NCBI GenBank assembly: GCA_025360585.1
Contig: JANYBW010000052.1
Location: 1-48,225 of the forward strand
Source: Actinomycetes bacterium
GTDB lineage: Bacteria; Actinomycetota; Acidimicrobiia; IMCC26256; PALSA-610
Reading direction: 5' to 3'
DNA: 48,225 bases
Below are positions 8,845 through 17,516 of this stretch, piece after piece. Below the pieces are notes generated by a model. That model made no database searches. It had not been told where the DNA came from and saw only the letters and a program-made list of their open reading frames with translations. Within the stretch, counting starts at the first letter, position 1. Each line of letters starts with the position of its first letter. Both the position numbers and the translations under genes were made by a program.

Positions 8845-9861
8845 ATGGACTTTCGACTCGACGAAGACCAGATCGCCTTGCGCGACACGTTTCGCGGGTT
8901 CTGCGGCCAGCAGTTCAGCCTCGATGCCGTAGCGGCCCGCGAAGCAACTGCGCTCGGCCACGCGACATGGCAGGCGCTCACCGATATGGGAGTCTTCGGG
9001 ATGTTGCTCTCCGAAGCTGACGGTGGTTTTGGCGGTGGTGCAACGTGCGCCGCAATCGTGTTCGAGCAGCTTGGAGCGCACTTGGCTACTGGTCCGCTGC
9101 TGTGGACGGCCGCGAGCGCGTTGGTGCTCGATGATGTGGCCGAAGGGGCTTCGCGCATCACCGGCATCGATTCCGTCGACGTACGAGTTGGGCCCGCAGG
9201 CGCGCCGTTCGTTGTAGAGCACGCGGCCGAAAGCGACACGGTGCTGGTACTGAGCACGGACGGCGTTGCCGCGGTGGCGACCGCCGCACTCACCGAGGCG
9301 ATCGGGGGTGAACCACTCGATCCGCTCACCCCCGCGCTCGCGTACGCGTCGTTACCGCAGGGCACCAGGGTTGGCAACGCGGACGTTGCCGCACGGCTTC
9401 GGACCATTGGCACCGTCCTCGCCGCGGCACAGCTCGTAGGCACTGCGCAAGGGGCCCTCGATGTTGCAACGCAATACGCGCTGCAACGCCACCAATTCGG
9501 CGTACCCATCGGATCGTTTCAAGCCGTCAAACACATCCTGGCCGACATGTACGGTCGGGTTGAGCTCGCACGCGCGGCAATGTACGCGGCGGCGGCGATA
9601 TTCGATGATCCTCGCGCTGGCAATGTGTCGCACGCCGCGAGTTCCGCCAAGCTGCTCGCGGGCGATGCTGGCCTCGCGAACAGTCGTGCAGCGGTACAAG
9701 TGCTCGGCGGCATGGGCTTCACCTGGGAGATGCTCCCCCACTACTTCCTGAAACGAGCCTGGACCCTCGAACAAAGTTTTGGAACCAGCGACACTCACGC
9801 ATTGTCGCTCAGTCGAGCGCTCGATGCGGACGTCGAACCAACGGTGGCACTATGGACTTGA
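8845..9861 (+). CDS. Acyl-CoA dehydrogenase, FadE28-like subunit of a heteromeric pair
   Basis: 338 residues from the ATG at 8845 (MDFRLDEDQIALRDTF); an in-frame ATG at 8806 would add 13 unrelated residues. Family features are the N-terminal helical domain, GVFGMLLSEADGGFGGG, and the C-terminal helical bundle with RHQFGVPIGSFQAVKHILAD and VQVLGGMGFTWE. The central beta domain is reduced, making it shorter than the usual 380-400 residues. That matches FadE28/ChsE1-type subunits (about 340) that pair with a full-length partner in alpha2-beta2 enzymes of steroid side-chain oxidation. The segment after VLGGMGFTWE lacks an obvious standard catalytic glutamate. The stop overlaps the next start by 10 bases, supporting co-translation with the partner. 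Subunit pairing is inferred from length, order and overlap. Confidence 0.9.
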   Translation: MDFRLDEDQIALRDTFRGFCGQQFSLDAVAAREATALGHATWQALTDMGVFGMLLSEADGGFGGGATCAAIVFEQLGAHLATGPLLWTAASALVLDDVAEGASRITGIDSVDVRVGPAGAPFVVEHAAESDTVLVLSTDGVAAVATAALTEAIGGEPLDPLTPALAYASLPQGTRVGNADVAARLRTIGTVLAAAQLVGTAQGALDVATQYALQRHQFGVPIGSFQAVKHILADMYGRVELARAAMYAAAAIFDDPRAGNVSHAASSAKLLAGDAGLANSRAAVQVLGGMGFTWEMLPHYFLKRAWTLEQSFGTSDTHALSLSRALDADVEPTVALWT

Positions 9862-11024
9862 CCTACACCGACACCGACGAAGCCTTTCGTGGCCAAGTTC
9901 GCGCTTGGCTTGAGGTGGCCGTTGCCCAACACGGCGCACCACCACCTCCCGGCGACTGGCCGGCCCGCCGAGCGTACGACACCGCTTGGCAGCGCAAACT
10001 CCACGACGCGGGTTATGCCGGCTTGCATTGGCCTGAAGCATTCGGCGGGCGCGGGCTACCCGTGAGCCAGCAACTGGTGTACCTCGAAGAGTACGCACGT
10101 GCGAACGCGCCGTATATCAGTGTGAATTTCGTCGGCATGATGCACGCGGGCCCAACGTTGATCGCCGAAGGCACCGACGAACAACGGGCGTTTCATTTGC
10201 CGAGAATCTTGGCCGGCCAAGACGTTTGGTGCCAAGGTTTTTCGGAACCCGAAGCAGGCTCCGACCTCGCGTCCCTCCGCACCCGAGCAGTCCGCGAAGG
10301 CGATGAGTACATCGTCAACGGCCAAAAAATTTGGAGCACTCGCGCGCACGTCGCCGATTTTTGCGAATTACTCGTACGAACCGATGCCGATGCGCCAAAA
10401 CACAAAGGCATCACCTGGCTGATCCTCGACATGCACCAGCCCGGCGTTGAAGTGCGACCGATGCGGACCATCGACGGTGAAAGCCATTTTTGCGAAGTGT
10501 TCCTCACCGACGCGCGCGTCCCGGTGAGCAACCGCGTTGGTGCAGAAAACGACGGGTGGCGCGTCACGAACGTGACGTTGCGATTCGAACGTGGAACCGC
10601 GTTTGCGCAACACATCATCACGTTGCGTTCCCAAATTCGTCGTTTGGTCAACATCGCGCAAGGTACCCCCACGGAAGCTGGTTGCGCTTGGGATGACATC
10701 TCGCTTCGCAAAACGGTCGGGCGTCTCGTTGCGAACGTCGAAGCCTTATGGCGCATGACGCAAATGGGGATCGCCGAAGCCGAACGCACGGGACTACCCG
10801 CGAGATCAGGTTCAGCAGTCAAGCTCCGCTACAGCGAACTCACCCAAGAAATCGCGGATCTCACATTACGTACGATCGGACGGCCCGCACTCGCGGGCGC
10901 GACGAGTATCGCGAGCGAGGCCGCACGCGACTACCTCTGGTCGTTGCAGTACACAATCGCCGCGGGTACCTCACAGATCCAGCGCAACTTGGTCGCCGAA
11001 CGCATTCTCGGAATGCCGCGGTAA
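9852..11024 (+). CDS. Acyl-CoA dehydrogenase, FadE29-like subunit of a heteromeric pair
   Basis: 390 residues, a normal full-length acyl-CoA dehydrogenase. It opens MDLTYTDTDEAFRGQVRAWL. The FAD/substrate contact motif is WCQGFSEPEAGSDLASL, followed by VNGQKIWSTRAHVADF and the RFERGTAFA segment that may hold the catalytic glutamate, as in FadE29/IVD-like groups. The C-terminal AAGTSQIQRNLVAERILGMPR is the typical end of the family. The start codon lies inside the end of the upstream FadE28-like gene (10-base overlap). In mycobacteria the corresponding pair removes hydrogens from a C3-shortened steroid side chain as an alpha2-beta2 complex; applying that here is inference, strengthened by the CYP142-like P450 nearby. 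Confidence 0.92.
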   Translation: MDLTYTDTDEAFRGQVRAWLEVAVAQHGAPPPPGDWPARRAYDTAWQRKLHDAGYAGLHWPEAFGGRGLPVSQQLVYLEEYARANAPYISVNFVGMMHAGPTLIAEGTDEQRAFHLPRILAGQDVWCQGFSEPEAGSDLASLRTRAVREGDEYIVNGQKIWSTRAHVADFCELLVRTDADAPKHKGITWLILDMHQPGVEVRPMRTIDGESHFCEVFLTDARVPVSNRVGAENDGWRVTNVTLRFERGTAFAQHIITLRSQIRRLVNIAQGTPTEAGCAWDDISLRKTVGRLVANVEALWRMTQMGIAEAERTGLPARSGSAVKLRYSELTQEIADLTLRTIGRPALAGATSIASEAARDYLWSLQYTIAAGTSQIQRNLVAERILGMPR

Positions 11025-11066
11025 CACAGGCTCTCGATACTCGACGGTCGGACGACGCCGCGCCAT

Positions 11067-11837
11067 TCAAGCCGCGGGATACACGGCACCACCATCGATT
11101 TTGAGAATCGCGCCCGTCGTGTAACTCGATGCGTCGCTCGCGAAATACAACGCCGCTCCGACAACTTCGTTGGCTTCGCCGCCGCGCTGTAACGGAATGG
11201 ATTTACGCGCTGCGTTTTCGATCACGCCTGGTGCCCAAGCAGTGGAAATATCCGTGAGGAACATGCCGGGCATAATGCAGTTCACCCGAACCTTCGGTGC
11301 GTACGAACGAGCGAAGCCCAGGGTGAATGCATGGAGCCCGGCCTTCGCGGCTGCGTACGGTAGCTCGCCCGCGCCGGGTTGCACCGCGGCGATGCTGCTG
11401 ACGTTGATGATCGACCCACCGTTTTGGGAGGCCATGCGTTCGCCGAACAACGCAGACAAACGAAATGGGCCCTTCATGTTGACGCCAACCACCTTGTCGA
11501 ACAGTTCCTCGGTCACGCCAGTAAGCGACTCGTACACCGGCGACATGCCCGCGTTGTTCACGAGCACTTCCACGTGACCAAATCGTTCGTAGGCTTGATG
11601 TAGGAGGCTGTCGCAATCATCCCAGCGGCCGACGTGACAGGCAACCCCGATCGCGGAACGTCCCGTCATGGCTTCGATCTCTGCGGCGAGCGCTTCGCAG
11701 GCTTCGAGTTTGCGGCTCGCAACCACAATGTCGGCTCCGCGAGCCGCGAACGCCAAACACATTTCGCGGCCCAGCCCGCGGCTACCACCCGTGACGACGG
11801 CGACTTTGCCGGTGAGATCGAAGAGGTCGTCGGTCAT
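11067..11837 (-). CDS. Short-chain dehydrogenase/reductase (SDR)
   Basis: 256 residues from the ATG at 11837 (MTDDLFDLTGKVAVVTGG); the frame is open 14 codons further to 11879. Classical SDR features are all present: cofactor loop TGGSRGLG (residues 16-23), NNAG (94-97), catalytic serine in INVSSIA (about 147-148), YAAAK with Y161 and K165, and the C-terminal GAILKIDGG. Such enzymes oxidise or reduce hydroxyacyl-CoAs, steroids or secondary alcohols with NAD(P). Placed convergent to the acyl-CoA dehydrogenase pair and divergent from the P450, it would fit the 3-hydroxyacyl-CoA or hydroxysteroid step of the same pathway, but no residue fixes the substrate. Confidence 0.92.
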   Translation of the reverse strand: MTDDLFDLTGKVAVVTGGSRGLGREMCLAFAARGADIVVASRKLEACEALAAEIEAMTGRSAIGVACHVGRWDDCDSLLHQAYERFGHVEVLVNNAGMSPVYESLTGVTEELFDKVVGVNMKGPFRLSALFGERMASQNGGSIINVSSIAAVQPGAGELPYAAAKAGLHAFTLGFARSYAPKVRVNCIMPGMFLTDISTAWAPGVIENAARKSIPLQRGGEANEVVGAALYFASDASSYTTGAILKIDGGAVYPAA

Positions 11838-11972
11838 GTTCACGCTGCCTTTGTCCGGTGTGCACAGTCGTGCGAGCATAGACAGCGCAGGCCAACCCGC
11901 GCTCCAAACGGACAGCCGAGCTATGCGCTAGAAAAGGCGACGGCGCGCCGGCCGCGGCAACCAAACAGTTTC

Positions 11973-11978
11973 GAGGAG
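11973..11978 (+). promoter_or_regulatory. Shine-Dalgarno sequence of the P450 gene
   Basis: GAGGAG lies four bases before the ATG at 11983. This fixes the P450 start and is one of the clearest ribosome binding sites in the window. Confidence 0.75.
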
Positions 11979-11982
11979 CAGC

Positions 11983-13188
11983 ATGCAACGCACTCAAAGC
12001 GACATTCACGACGCCGACCGACTCAGCATCGATTTACTCGACGGAGAATGGTACGCCGGGCAGCCGTTTAATGATTGGGCTTGGATGCGCGAACACGCGC
12101 CCGCCTACTGGGACTCCAAGAACAGCGTGTGGGCGTTCACTCGCCACGCCGACGTGCTCGCGGCGGAGAAAGACCCCGCGTTGTATTCCAGCCATCTTGC
12201 GCCGCGGCCCCACGGAATGCATTTGCCGATGATGATTTCGATGGACAATCCCGAACACGCGCGGCGTCGCAATCTTGTTTCTCGCGGGTTCACACCGAGA
12301 CGTGTTCGGGATCACGAAACAACGATCACCCGAATTTGTACCGAGATCATCGATAAGGTCGCGGCCCGGGGCGAATGCGATTTCGTTTGGGATATCGCGG
12401 CACCGTTACCACTGCTATTAATCGCGGATCTATTGGGCTTTCCACCCGAATCATTTGACGATCTATTGCGGTGGTCGGATGATCTCATCCGAGCCACAAC
12501 ATCAGATCCGCCACCGGATGTCGCAACCGCGGGCTTAGAAGCAATGCTGGAATTTCGCGAATTTCAACTGGGCGTGATCGCCGATCGGCGAGCTAATCCC
12601 CGCGATGATCTGGTCAGCATTTTGTGCCACGCAGATATCGGTGGCGAACAGCTCGACGACGAATCCCTAATTCAAGAAAGCTTGTTGATTCTGATCGGCG
12701 GCGACGAAACCAGCCGCCATGTCATGACTGACGGAATGCTTGCACTCCTTGAGCACCCAGAACAAATGGCAATCATGCGCGACGACCCAACGGCAATGGA
12801 TAGCGGTATCGAAGAATTGTTGCGGTGGGTATCGCCGATCAAAAACATGTCGCGCACCATCACTCGCGATTTCGAGCTCCACGGCGAAACCTTGCACGAA
12901 GGCGATCAAGTCGTGTTGATGTATCCATCGGCGAACCGCGACGAAACCATCTTTGCGAATCCGAATACGTTCGATGTGCGCCGCGATCCGAACCCGCATC
13001 TCGCGTTTGGTTTCGGTCCGCATTTCTGTATGGGAGCGTCGCTGGCGCGCTTGGAATTGAAGGTGATGTTCAGCGAACTGCTGCGCCGCCTCCCTGATCT
13101 CCATCTCAACGGCGACCCTTTCCCGCGGCGGGCATCGAACTTCATTTCCGGTCCCGAAAAGATGCCCGTAGCCTTCACGCCCCGCTGA
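11983..13188 (+). CDS. Cytochrome P450, CYP142-like
   Basis: 401 residues. The heme-binding loop is FGFGPHFCMG with the proximal cysteine at about C349. The I-helix oxygen-activation motif is LIGGDETSRHV (GGDET at 239-243), and the K-helix ExxR is EELLR (278-281). The blocks LPMMISMDNPEHARRRNLVS and SNFISGPEKMPVAFTP are very close to those I recall from mycobacterial CYP142, which hydroxylates the terminal side-chain carbon of cholesterol/cholestenone. The protein is soluble and needs ferredoxin and reductase partners, which are not encoded in this window. It is divergent from the SDR (145-bp gap). The CYP142-like label is from remembered family sequence; the steroid substrate is inferred. 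Confidence 0.93.
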   Translation: MQRTQSDIHDADRLSIDLLDGEWYAGQPFNDWAWMREHAPAYWDSKNSVWAFTRHADVLAAEKDPALYSSHLAPRPHGMHLPMMISMDNPEHARRRNLVSRGFTPRRVRDHETTITRICTEIIDKVAARGECDFVWDIAAPLPLLLIADLLGFPPESFDDLLRWSDDLIRATTSDPPPDVATAGLEAMLEFREFQLGVIADRRANPRDDLVSILCHADIGGEQLDDESLIQESLLILIGGDETSRHVMTDGMLALLEHPEQMAIMRDDPTAMDSGIEELLRWVSPIKNMSRTITRDFELHGETLHEGDQVVLMYPSANRDETIFANPNTFDVRRDPNPHLAFGFGPHFCMGASLARLELKVMFSELLRRLPDLHLNGDPFPRRASNFISGPEKMPVAFTPR

Positions 13189-13335
13189 TTTCACACAACG
13201 ATGGTCCATCACCAGTTCGCCGACAATCGCCTCGCGCCCGGTGGTCCGACAAACGGCCGTCCCGGCGGCCATTTGCCAGATCACGACGCGCTGCTGGGCC
13301 TGCGGGATTGAGTCAAAACCTGTAGATCGTTTACG

Positions 13336-14205
13336 GTGTCGGTCGTGTCTCAAACCATCGCGCTCCCAACGCATCACCGCAACATTCGAGTAGAGCGCAC
13401 CGGGTACTTAGCAACCGTCACGCTCGACAATCCGAAGGCCAAAAATGCTTGCTCAGGCGACATGTTTGTGGCGCTCGGGGCAACGTTTCAGGAGCTGAGT
13501 TTCTCCGGTGTCCGAGCCATCGTGCTCACTGGCGCCGGCGGCGAGTTTTGTGCTGGCGCGGATCTTTCCGGCGCGGGCGGCGAAGGTGCCATCCCACAGG
13601 CGCACGACACAGCAAAACCACACACCGACGACGATTTCAAACGGCCCGCGCCGACCATGGTCGACAGCATGCGTGTCCTTGCCGATGTGGTGCTCGCAAT
13701 TCATCACTGCCCCGTCCCGACAATTTCGAAAGTCGACGGGCTATGTGTAGGCGCCGGTTTGGGACTCGCACTCGCAGCCGATATCACTTGGTGCTCGGAC
13801 CGTGCCCGTTTCTCAGCGATTTTTGCGAAACGCGGTCTGAGCCTCGACTTCGGATCATCGTGGCTGTTGCGCGAGCGCATCGGAGTTCACAAAGCAAAAG
13901 AGCTCGCATTTACTGCACGAATCGTGAGCGGCACCGAGGCATTCGCGATGGGCCTAGTCAACGCAGTGGTTCCGGCCGAAGAACTCGACTCCGCTACCGA
14001 CGAACTTGCCGCAACGATTGCTGGCGGCCCACCGATCGCGCTGGCATCAACGAAACGGGAGCTCAATAACGCGGGGCAGTCTTCGCTCGCGCAAGCACTC
14101 GAGCTCGAGGCACTCGCGCAGGGTTTCAATACTGGCACCGACGATACGCGCGAAGCGCTGGTCGCATACATGGAACGCCGCGCACCGTCGTTCAAAGGAC
14201 GGTAG
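13336..14205 (+). CDS. Enoyl-CoA hydratase/isomerase (crotonase) family protein
   Basis: 289 residues from the GTG at 13336. Crotonase-fold hallmarks are VTLDNPKAKNAC, the oxyanion segment LTGAGGEFCAGADLSG, and the second oxyanion block VDGLCVGAGLGLALAADITW. The usual catalytic glutamates are not both evident: the segment after GAGLGLALAADI reads FAKRGLSLDFGSSWLL. That favours a non-standard hydratase, isomerase or hydrolase over canonical EchA. An insertion of about 30 residues follows the first oxyanion loop (residues 80-110). It lies 3 bp upstream of the carboxyltransferase, so the two form an operon. Confidence 0.9.
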   Translation: MSVVSQTIALPTHHRNIRVERTGYLATVTLDNPKAKNACSGDMFVALGATFQELSFSGVRAIVLTGAGGEFCAGADLSGAGGEGAIPQAHDTAKPHTDDDFKRPAPTMVDSMRVLADVVLAIHHCPVPTISKVDGLCVGAGLGLALAADITWCSDRARFSAIFAKRGLSLDFGSSWLLRERIGVHKAKELAFTARIVSGTEAFAMGLVNAVVPAEELDSATDELAATIAGGPPIALASTKRELNNAGQSSLAQALELEALAQGFNTGTDDTREALVAYMERRAPSFKGR

Positions 14206-14208
14206 AAC

Positions 14209-15720
14209 ATGGCGAATAACAACGAGACGAACGTCAACGAGTGGCACGAAGCGCTCGCGGATCTCGAACAGCGCCGTGCAATCTCGCGCGCTATGGGCGG
14301 CGAGGAACGCCTCGCGAAACATCGCTCCGCGGGCAAACTTGATGCCCGCGCGCGTATCGATCATCTGCTCGACCAAGGATCATTTCGCGAATTCGGCACG
14401 CTCGTCGGCGGTGCCGAAGCGCCCTCAGACGCGATCGTCACGGGGTCAGGCCATATCGATGGCAAACCCGTGATCGTTGCGGCCGAAGATTTCACGGTAA
14501 AGGCAGGCACGATTAGTGCGGCCGCTAACGCCAAGCGTTACCGCGTCGCCGATATGGCGGTGATCGATCGAGTCCCGTTGATCATGATGCTCGAAGGTGC
14601 AGGCTTCCGCGCCGACGGCCGTTCGCACGGTACGCGCACGCCGACCGACATGCTTGCGCAGGCACGCTGCTCTGGTCGCGTGCCGTTGGTAACCGCGGTC
14701 CTTGGTGCTTCGGCAGGCCACGGCGCGCTCGTCGCACCCATATCTGATTTCGCGGTGATGAGCAATCACGCATCAATCTTCACTGCAGGACCTCCGGTGG
14801 TATTCGAATCGATGGGCGAAACGATTACCAAAGAAGACCTTGGCGGCCCCAGAGTTGCGCTCGCGAGTGGTCTCATTCACAACGCGGCCGTCGATGACGC
14901 GTCCGCCATTGATCTTATTCGGCAATATTTGCGGTACTTTCCGAGCTCGGCCTGGTCGTACCCCACCCAACTCGCTACCGACGACGGTCCGCGCGATGTC
15001 CCCGAGATGCTGGAAATCATTCCGCGCAACGGCCGGCGCGTCTACGACATGCACAGAGTTCTCGATGTCGTGTTCGATCACGATTCATGTTTTGAAGTGC
15101 AACCGACGTACGGCAAATCCATTGTGTGTTCGTTGGCAACCCTCGGCGGGCATCCAGTGGCCGTGGTCGCGAACCAGCCGAAAGCAATGGCCGGCTCAAT
15201 CGATGCCGACGCCGCCGAAAAGGCCGCGCGTTTCATCATGGTCGCGGATTCGTTTCATCTCCCATTGATGTTTCTTTCCGATAATCCAGGGGTGCTCGCC
15301 GGTAGCGCGTCAGAACAAAAAGCGATTTTGCGCAAAGGCGCTCGTATGTACGCAGCTCAGTCAATGGCGACGGTGCCAAAGTTCGAAGTGACGATTCGCA
15401 AGGCATACGGGTTCGGCTCGATGGTGATGGGCATGATCCCGTTCGACGGCCAATCTGGGGTCTTCGCGTTCCCCGGCGCGACGATGGGAGCGATGGGAGC
15501 GGGAGCGATGAGCCGGTCGCGCGGTTCCGACGATGAAGAGGTCGAGCGGTTGCGCCGCGACGAAGCCGAAGCATCGTTTCGTTCGGCGCAGACCTTCGGT
15601 TTCGATGAACTGATCGATCCGCGCGAGATTCGCAACTCGTTGTACTACGGGTTGGAACGAGCACTCAACCGTCGCCAAGCCGCAGCGGAACCGTGCGCGC
15701 GGATCGGCATCATGCCCTAA
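14209..15720 (+). CDS. Acyl-CoA carboxylase carboxyltransferase (beta) subunit
   Basis: 503 residues. It has the two-crotonase-domain layout of acetyl/propionyl/methylcrotonyl-CoA carboxyltransferases. The N-half contains GGEERLAKHRSAGKLDARAR, VAAEDFTVKAGTIS and the MLEGAGFRADG and SAGHGALVAP segments. The C-half contains VVANQPKAMAGSIDADAAEK, FLSDNPGVLAGSASEQ and VTIRKAYGFGSMVMGM. The enzyme transfers CO2 from carboxybiotin to the acyl-CoA alpha or gamma carbon. No biotin carboxylase/BCCP alpha subunit is adjacent; it may be elsewhere or, less likely, the biotinyl domain of 43004-44821 serves it. Start ATG lies 3 bp after the hydratase stop. Confidence 0.93.
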   Translation: MANNNETNVNEWHEALADLEQRRAISRAMGGEERLAKHRSAGKLDARARIDHLLDQGSFREFGTLVGGAEAPSDAIVTGSGHIDGKPVIVAAEDFTVKAGTISAAANAKRYRVADMAVIDRVPLIMMLEGAGFRADGRSHGTRTPTDMLAQARCSGRVPLVTAVLGASAGHGALVAPISDFAVMSNHASIFTAGPPVVFESMGETITKEDLGGPRVALASGLIHNAAVDDASAIDLIRQYLRYFPSSAWSYPTQLATDDGPRDVPEMLEIIPRNGRRVYDMHRVLDVVFDHDSCFEVQPTYGKSIVCSLATLGGHPVAVVANQPKAMAGSIDADAAEKAARFIMVADSFHLPLMFLSDNPGVLAGSASEQKAILRKGARMYAAQSMATVPKFEVTIRKAYGFGSMVMGMIPFDGQSGVFAFPGATMGAMGAGAMSRSRGSDDEEVERLRRDEAEASFRSAQTFGFDELIDPREIRNSLYYGLERALNRRQAAAEPCARIGIMP

Positions 15721-15826
15721 ACGCGAGCGGCCTTGCCCACGGGTCGGGGCGTCACCCATCGGTGGTCCCCCACATGACCTCCATACCGGCCAGACGCACC
15801 ACCATGCCCACGCCATCGTGCGATGA

Positions 15827-16825
15827 CTACGCGCTTGGTTGCCGGGGTTCCATACCTGCCGCGCGATATACCGAATCGATCACTCGCATATTGGCGATCG
15901 CTTGGGAGGTACCCGTGAGGTTACGGCTCGCATCGCCGCCAACGGCATCCCGAAACGCTCCGAGCTGATGCCAATACGACGCCCGCTTGTCGTTCACTCC
16001 AACATTGCGTTTCGCGCCAGAACCTTTAATAACGGCGCGGTGATACAAGCCAGGTTGCGTTGGATTGAAGCAGCGCAATTCACCGCGTGTTCCCACGGCC
16101 CGAAAGCCAATGCGCAGCACCTGGCCCGACCACAGTGCGGCCGTCATCGATCCGGAAATGCCGTTGGCGTATGAAAACTCAGCGGTCGTGAATCGATCGA
16201 TTTTGGCGTCGCGGCGAAGCACTTTCGCCGCAGCACTCTCCACGGTAGGTTCACCCCCGGCAAAGGTGCGATGCATATGGACCGCGTAACAACCAACGTC
16301 CATCATGGAACCGCCCGCGAGCGCATGGTTGAACCGGATGTCGTTACGCATCGGTAACGGGATGCACATATAGGTGTGCAGGCCGGTGACCTCACCGAGC
16401 TCACCTTCGGCAATCAGGTCGCGAAGTTTCGCAGCGAGGGGGTGATAGCGCCAGTGAAACGCTTCCATCACCACCTGATTGGGACACTCGGCCGTAACCT
16501 TCGCAACCGCTTCGGCTTCATCAGCGTTAGCGGTAAAGGGCTTTTCGCACAACACATGCTTACCCGCACGCAATGCCTCGATCGTCCAATGACCATGCAA
16601 GCCGTTCGGCAATGGGTTGTAGATCGCATCGATCGCCGGATCAGCGATCAGCTCGGCATAGCTGGTTCGCACATGCGCTATACCGTGTTTGGTTGCGAAT
16701 GCCTGGGCTTTGGCGCCATCACGTGCCGCGACGGCGGTCACTTCGACGCCGTCGGTTTCGCTCGCCGGCTTGATCAGCGCGGCAGGCGCAATGCGGGCCG
16801 CGCCCAGAATTCCAATTCGCAACAT
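15827..16825 (-). CDS. Gfo/Idh/MocA family NAD(P)-dependent oxidoreductase
   Basis: 332 residues from the ATG at 16825 (MLRIGILGAARIAP); an in-frame ATG at 16855 adds only 10 residues. The Rossmann nucleotide-binding motif GILGAARIA is at the N-terminus, and the family's catalytic lysine motif is HVLCEKPFTANADEAE. The C-terminal sheet domain includes GGSMMDVGCYAVHMHR with the conserved histidine. This group resembles dihydrodiol/D-xylose dehydrogenase-like oxidoreductases. It is the last gene of the seven-gene minus-strand run; a second, more ThuB-like paralog lies at 20481-21503. Substrate unknown. Confidence 0.93.
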   Translation of the reverse strand: MLRIGILGAARIAPAALIKPASETDGVEVTAVAARDGAKAQAFATKHGIAHVRTSYAELIADPAIDAIYNPLPNGLHGHWTIEALRAGKHVLCEKPFTANADEAEAVAKVTAECPNQVVMEAFHWRYHPLAAKLRDLIAEGELGEVTGLHTYMCIPLPMRNDIRFNHALAGGSMMDVGCYAVHMHRTFAGGEPTVESAAAKVLRRDAKIDRFTTAEFSYANGISGSMTAALWSGQVLRIGFRAVGTRGELRCFNPTQPGLYHRAVIKGSGAKRNVGVNDKRASYWHQLGAFRDAVGGDASRNLTGTSQAIANMRVIDSVYRAAGMEPRQPSA

Positions 16826-16859
16826 GGTGCCGACACTACAAGCGCCACTCGGCAATCAA

Positions 16860-17498
16860 TCAAGCCCCGGCGTCTTCTTCACGCAACCGTGGCGTGGTGG
16901 CGTTGCCGGGCGTCACGCCTTGTTTATCCGCGTAGAACGTGCGCAGAATATCCATGTCGGCGGAAATGTCGCTCGTCGGCATGAATTCGGGGCCGAAGCC
17001 TCCGGTGCGGGTCGGGCCATCGACGAAGCTGAGCGCGATCGGGATGCCCGCGCTCACGGCGATGCGGTGAAAACCTGATTTCCAGTACTCGCCTTTCGAG
17101 CGGGTCCCTTCCGGCGGCACGACAATCACACTCGCTGATCCGGAACGAGCGCGTTGCGCGAGCTGTTCCACGAGGCCACCGGGGTTGTCGCGATCAACGG
17201 ATATACCCCCGGTTGCACGCGACAACACGCCCATCGGGCCCTTAAACATTTCCTTTTTGCCCAGCCACACCGGATTCAAGCCGTGACTCCATGCGATCGC
17301 GAGCATCAGCGGGAAATCCCAATTCGATGTGTGCGGCGCGGCAACGAGCACACAGACTTTGGCTTGCGGAGGCGTTCCGACTACTCGGTATCGAGCAACC
17401 AACAAAATGATCCGGGCAATAATCTTGCGCATTCGCCAGACTACGTGCGACCGCACCACAAATCGATGCACCGGGCCGTAGCGTCGCAAAAAACCCAA
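16860..17498 (-). CDS. PlsC-type 1-acylglycerol-3-phosphate acyltransferase
   Basis: 212 residues. The acyltransferase HxxxxD motif is HTSNWD (H56, D61), and the EGTR motif is PPEGTRSKG (residues 130-133). Other family segments are PVWLGKKEMFKGPMG and GGISVDRDNPG. The protein is short for PlsC and has one hydrophobic N-terminal stretch (IIARIILLVARYRVV) that would anchor it at the inner membrane face. Such enzymes acylate lysophosphatidate or similar acceptors with acyl-CoA. It starts 18 bp after the DUF1214-type gene and ends 34 bp before the Gfo/Idh gene; an internal ATG at 17432 is a second start candidate. Confidence 0.9.
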   Translation of the reverse strand: MGFLRRYGPVHRFVVRSHVVWRMRKIIARIILLVARYRVVGTPPQAKVCVLVAAPHTSNWDFPLMLAIAWSHGLNPVWLGKKEMFKGPMGVLSRATGGISVDRDNPGGLVEQLAQRARSGSASVIVVPPEGTRSKGEYWKSGFHRIAVSAGIPIALSFVDGPTRTGGFGPEFMPTSDISADMDILRTFYADKQGVTPGNATTPRLREEDAGA

Positions 17499-17516
17499 TC
17501 GTCACCGCACCGCGAG

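Noticed and set aside
13201-13311. 36-residue plus-strand open frame after the P450
   Set aside because: No ribosome binding site and no recognisable motif; a chance frame in the 147-bp gap is more likely.
12667-13377. 236-residue minus-strand open frame over the P450 gene end
   Set aside because: Mostly antisense to well-supported P450 sequence; the remainder upstream shows no family resemblance.
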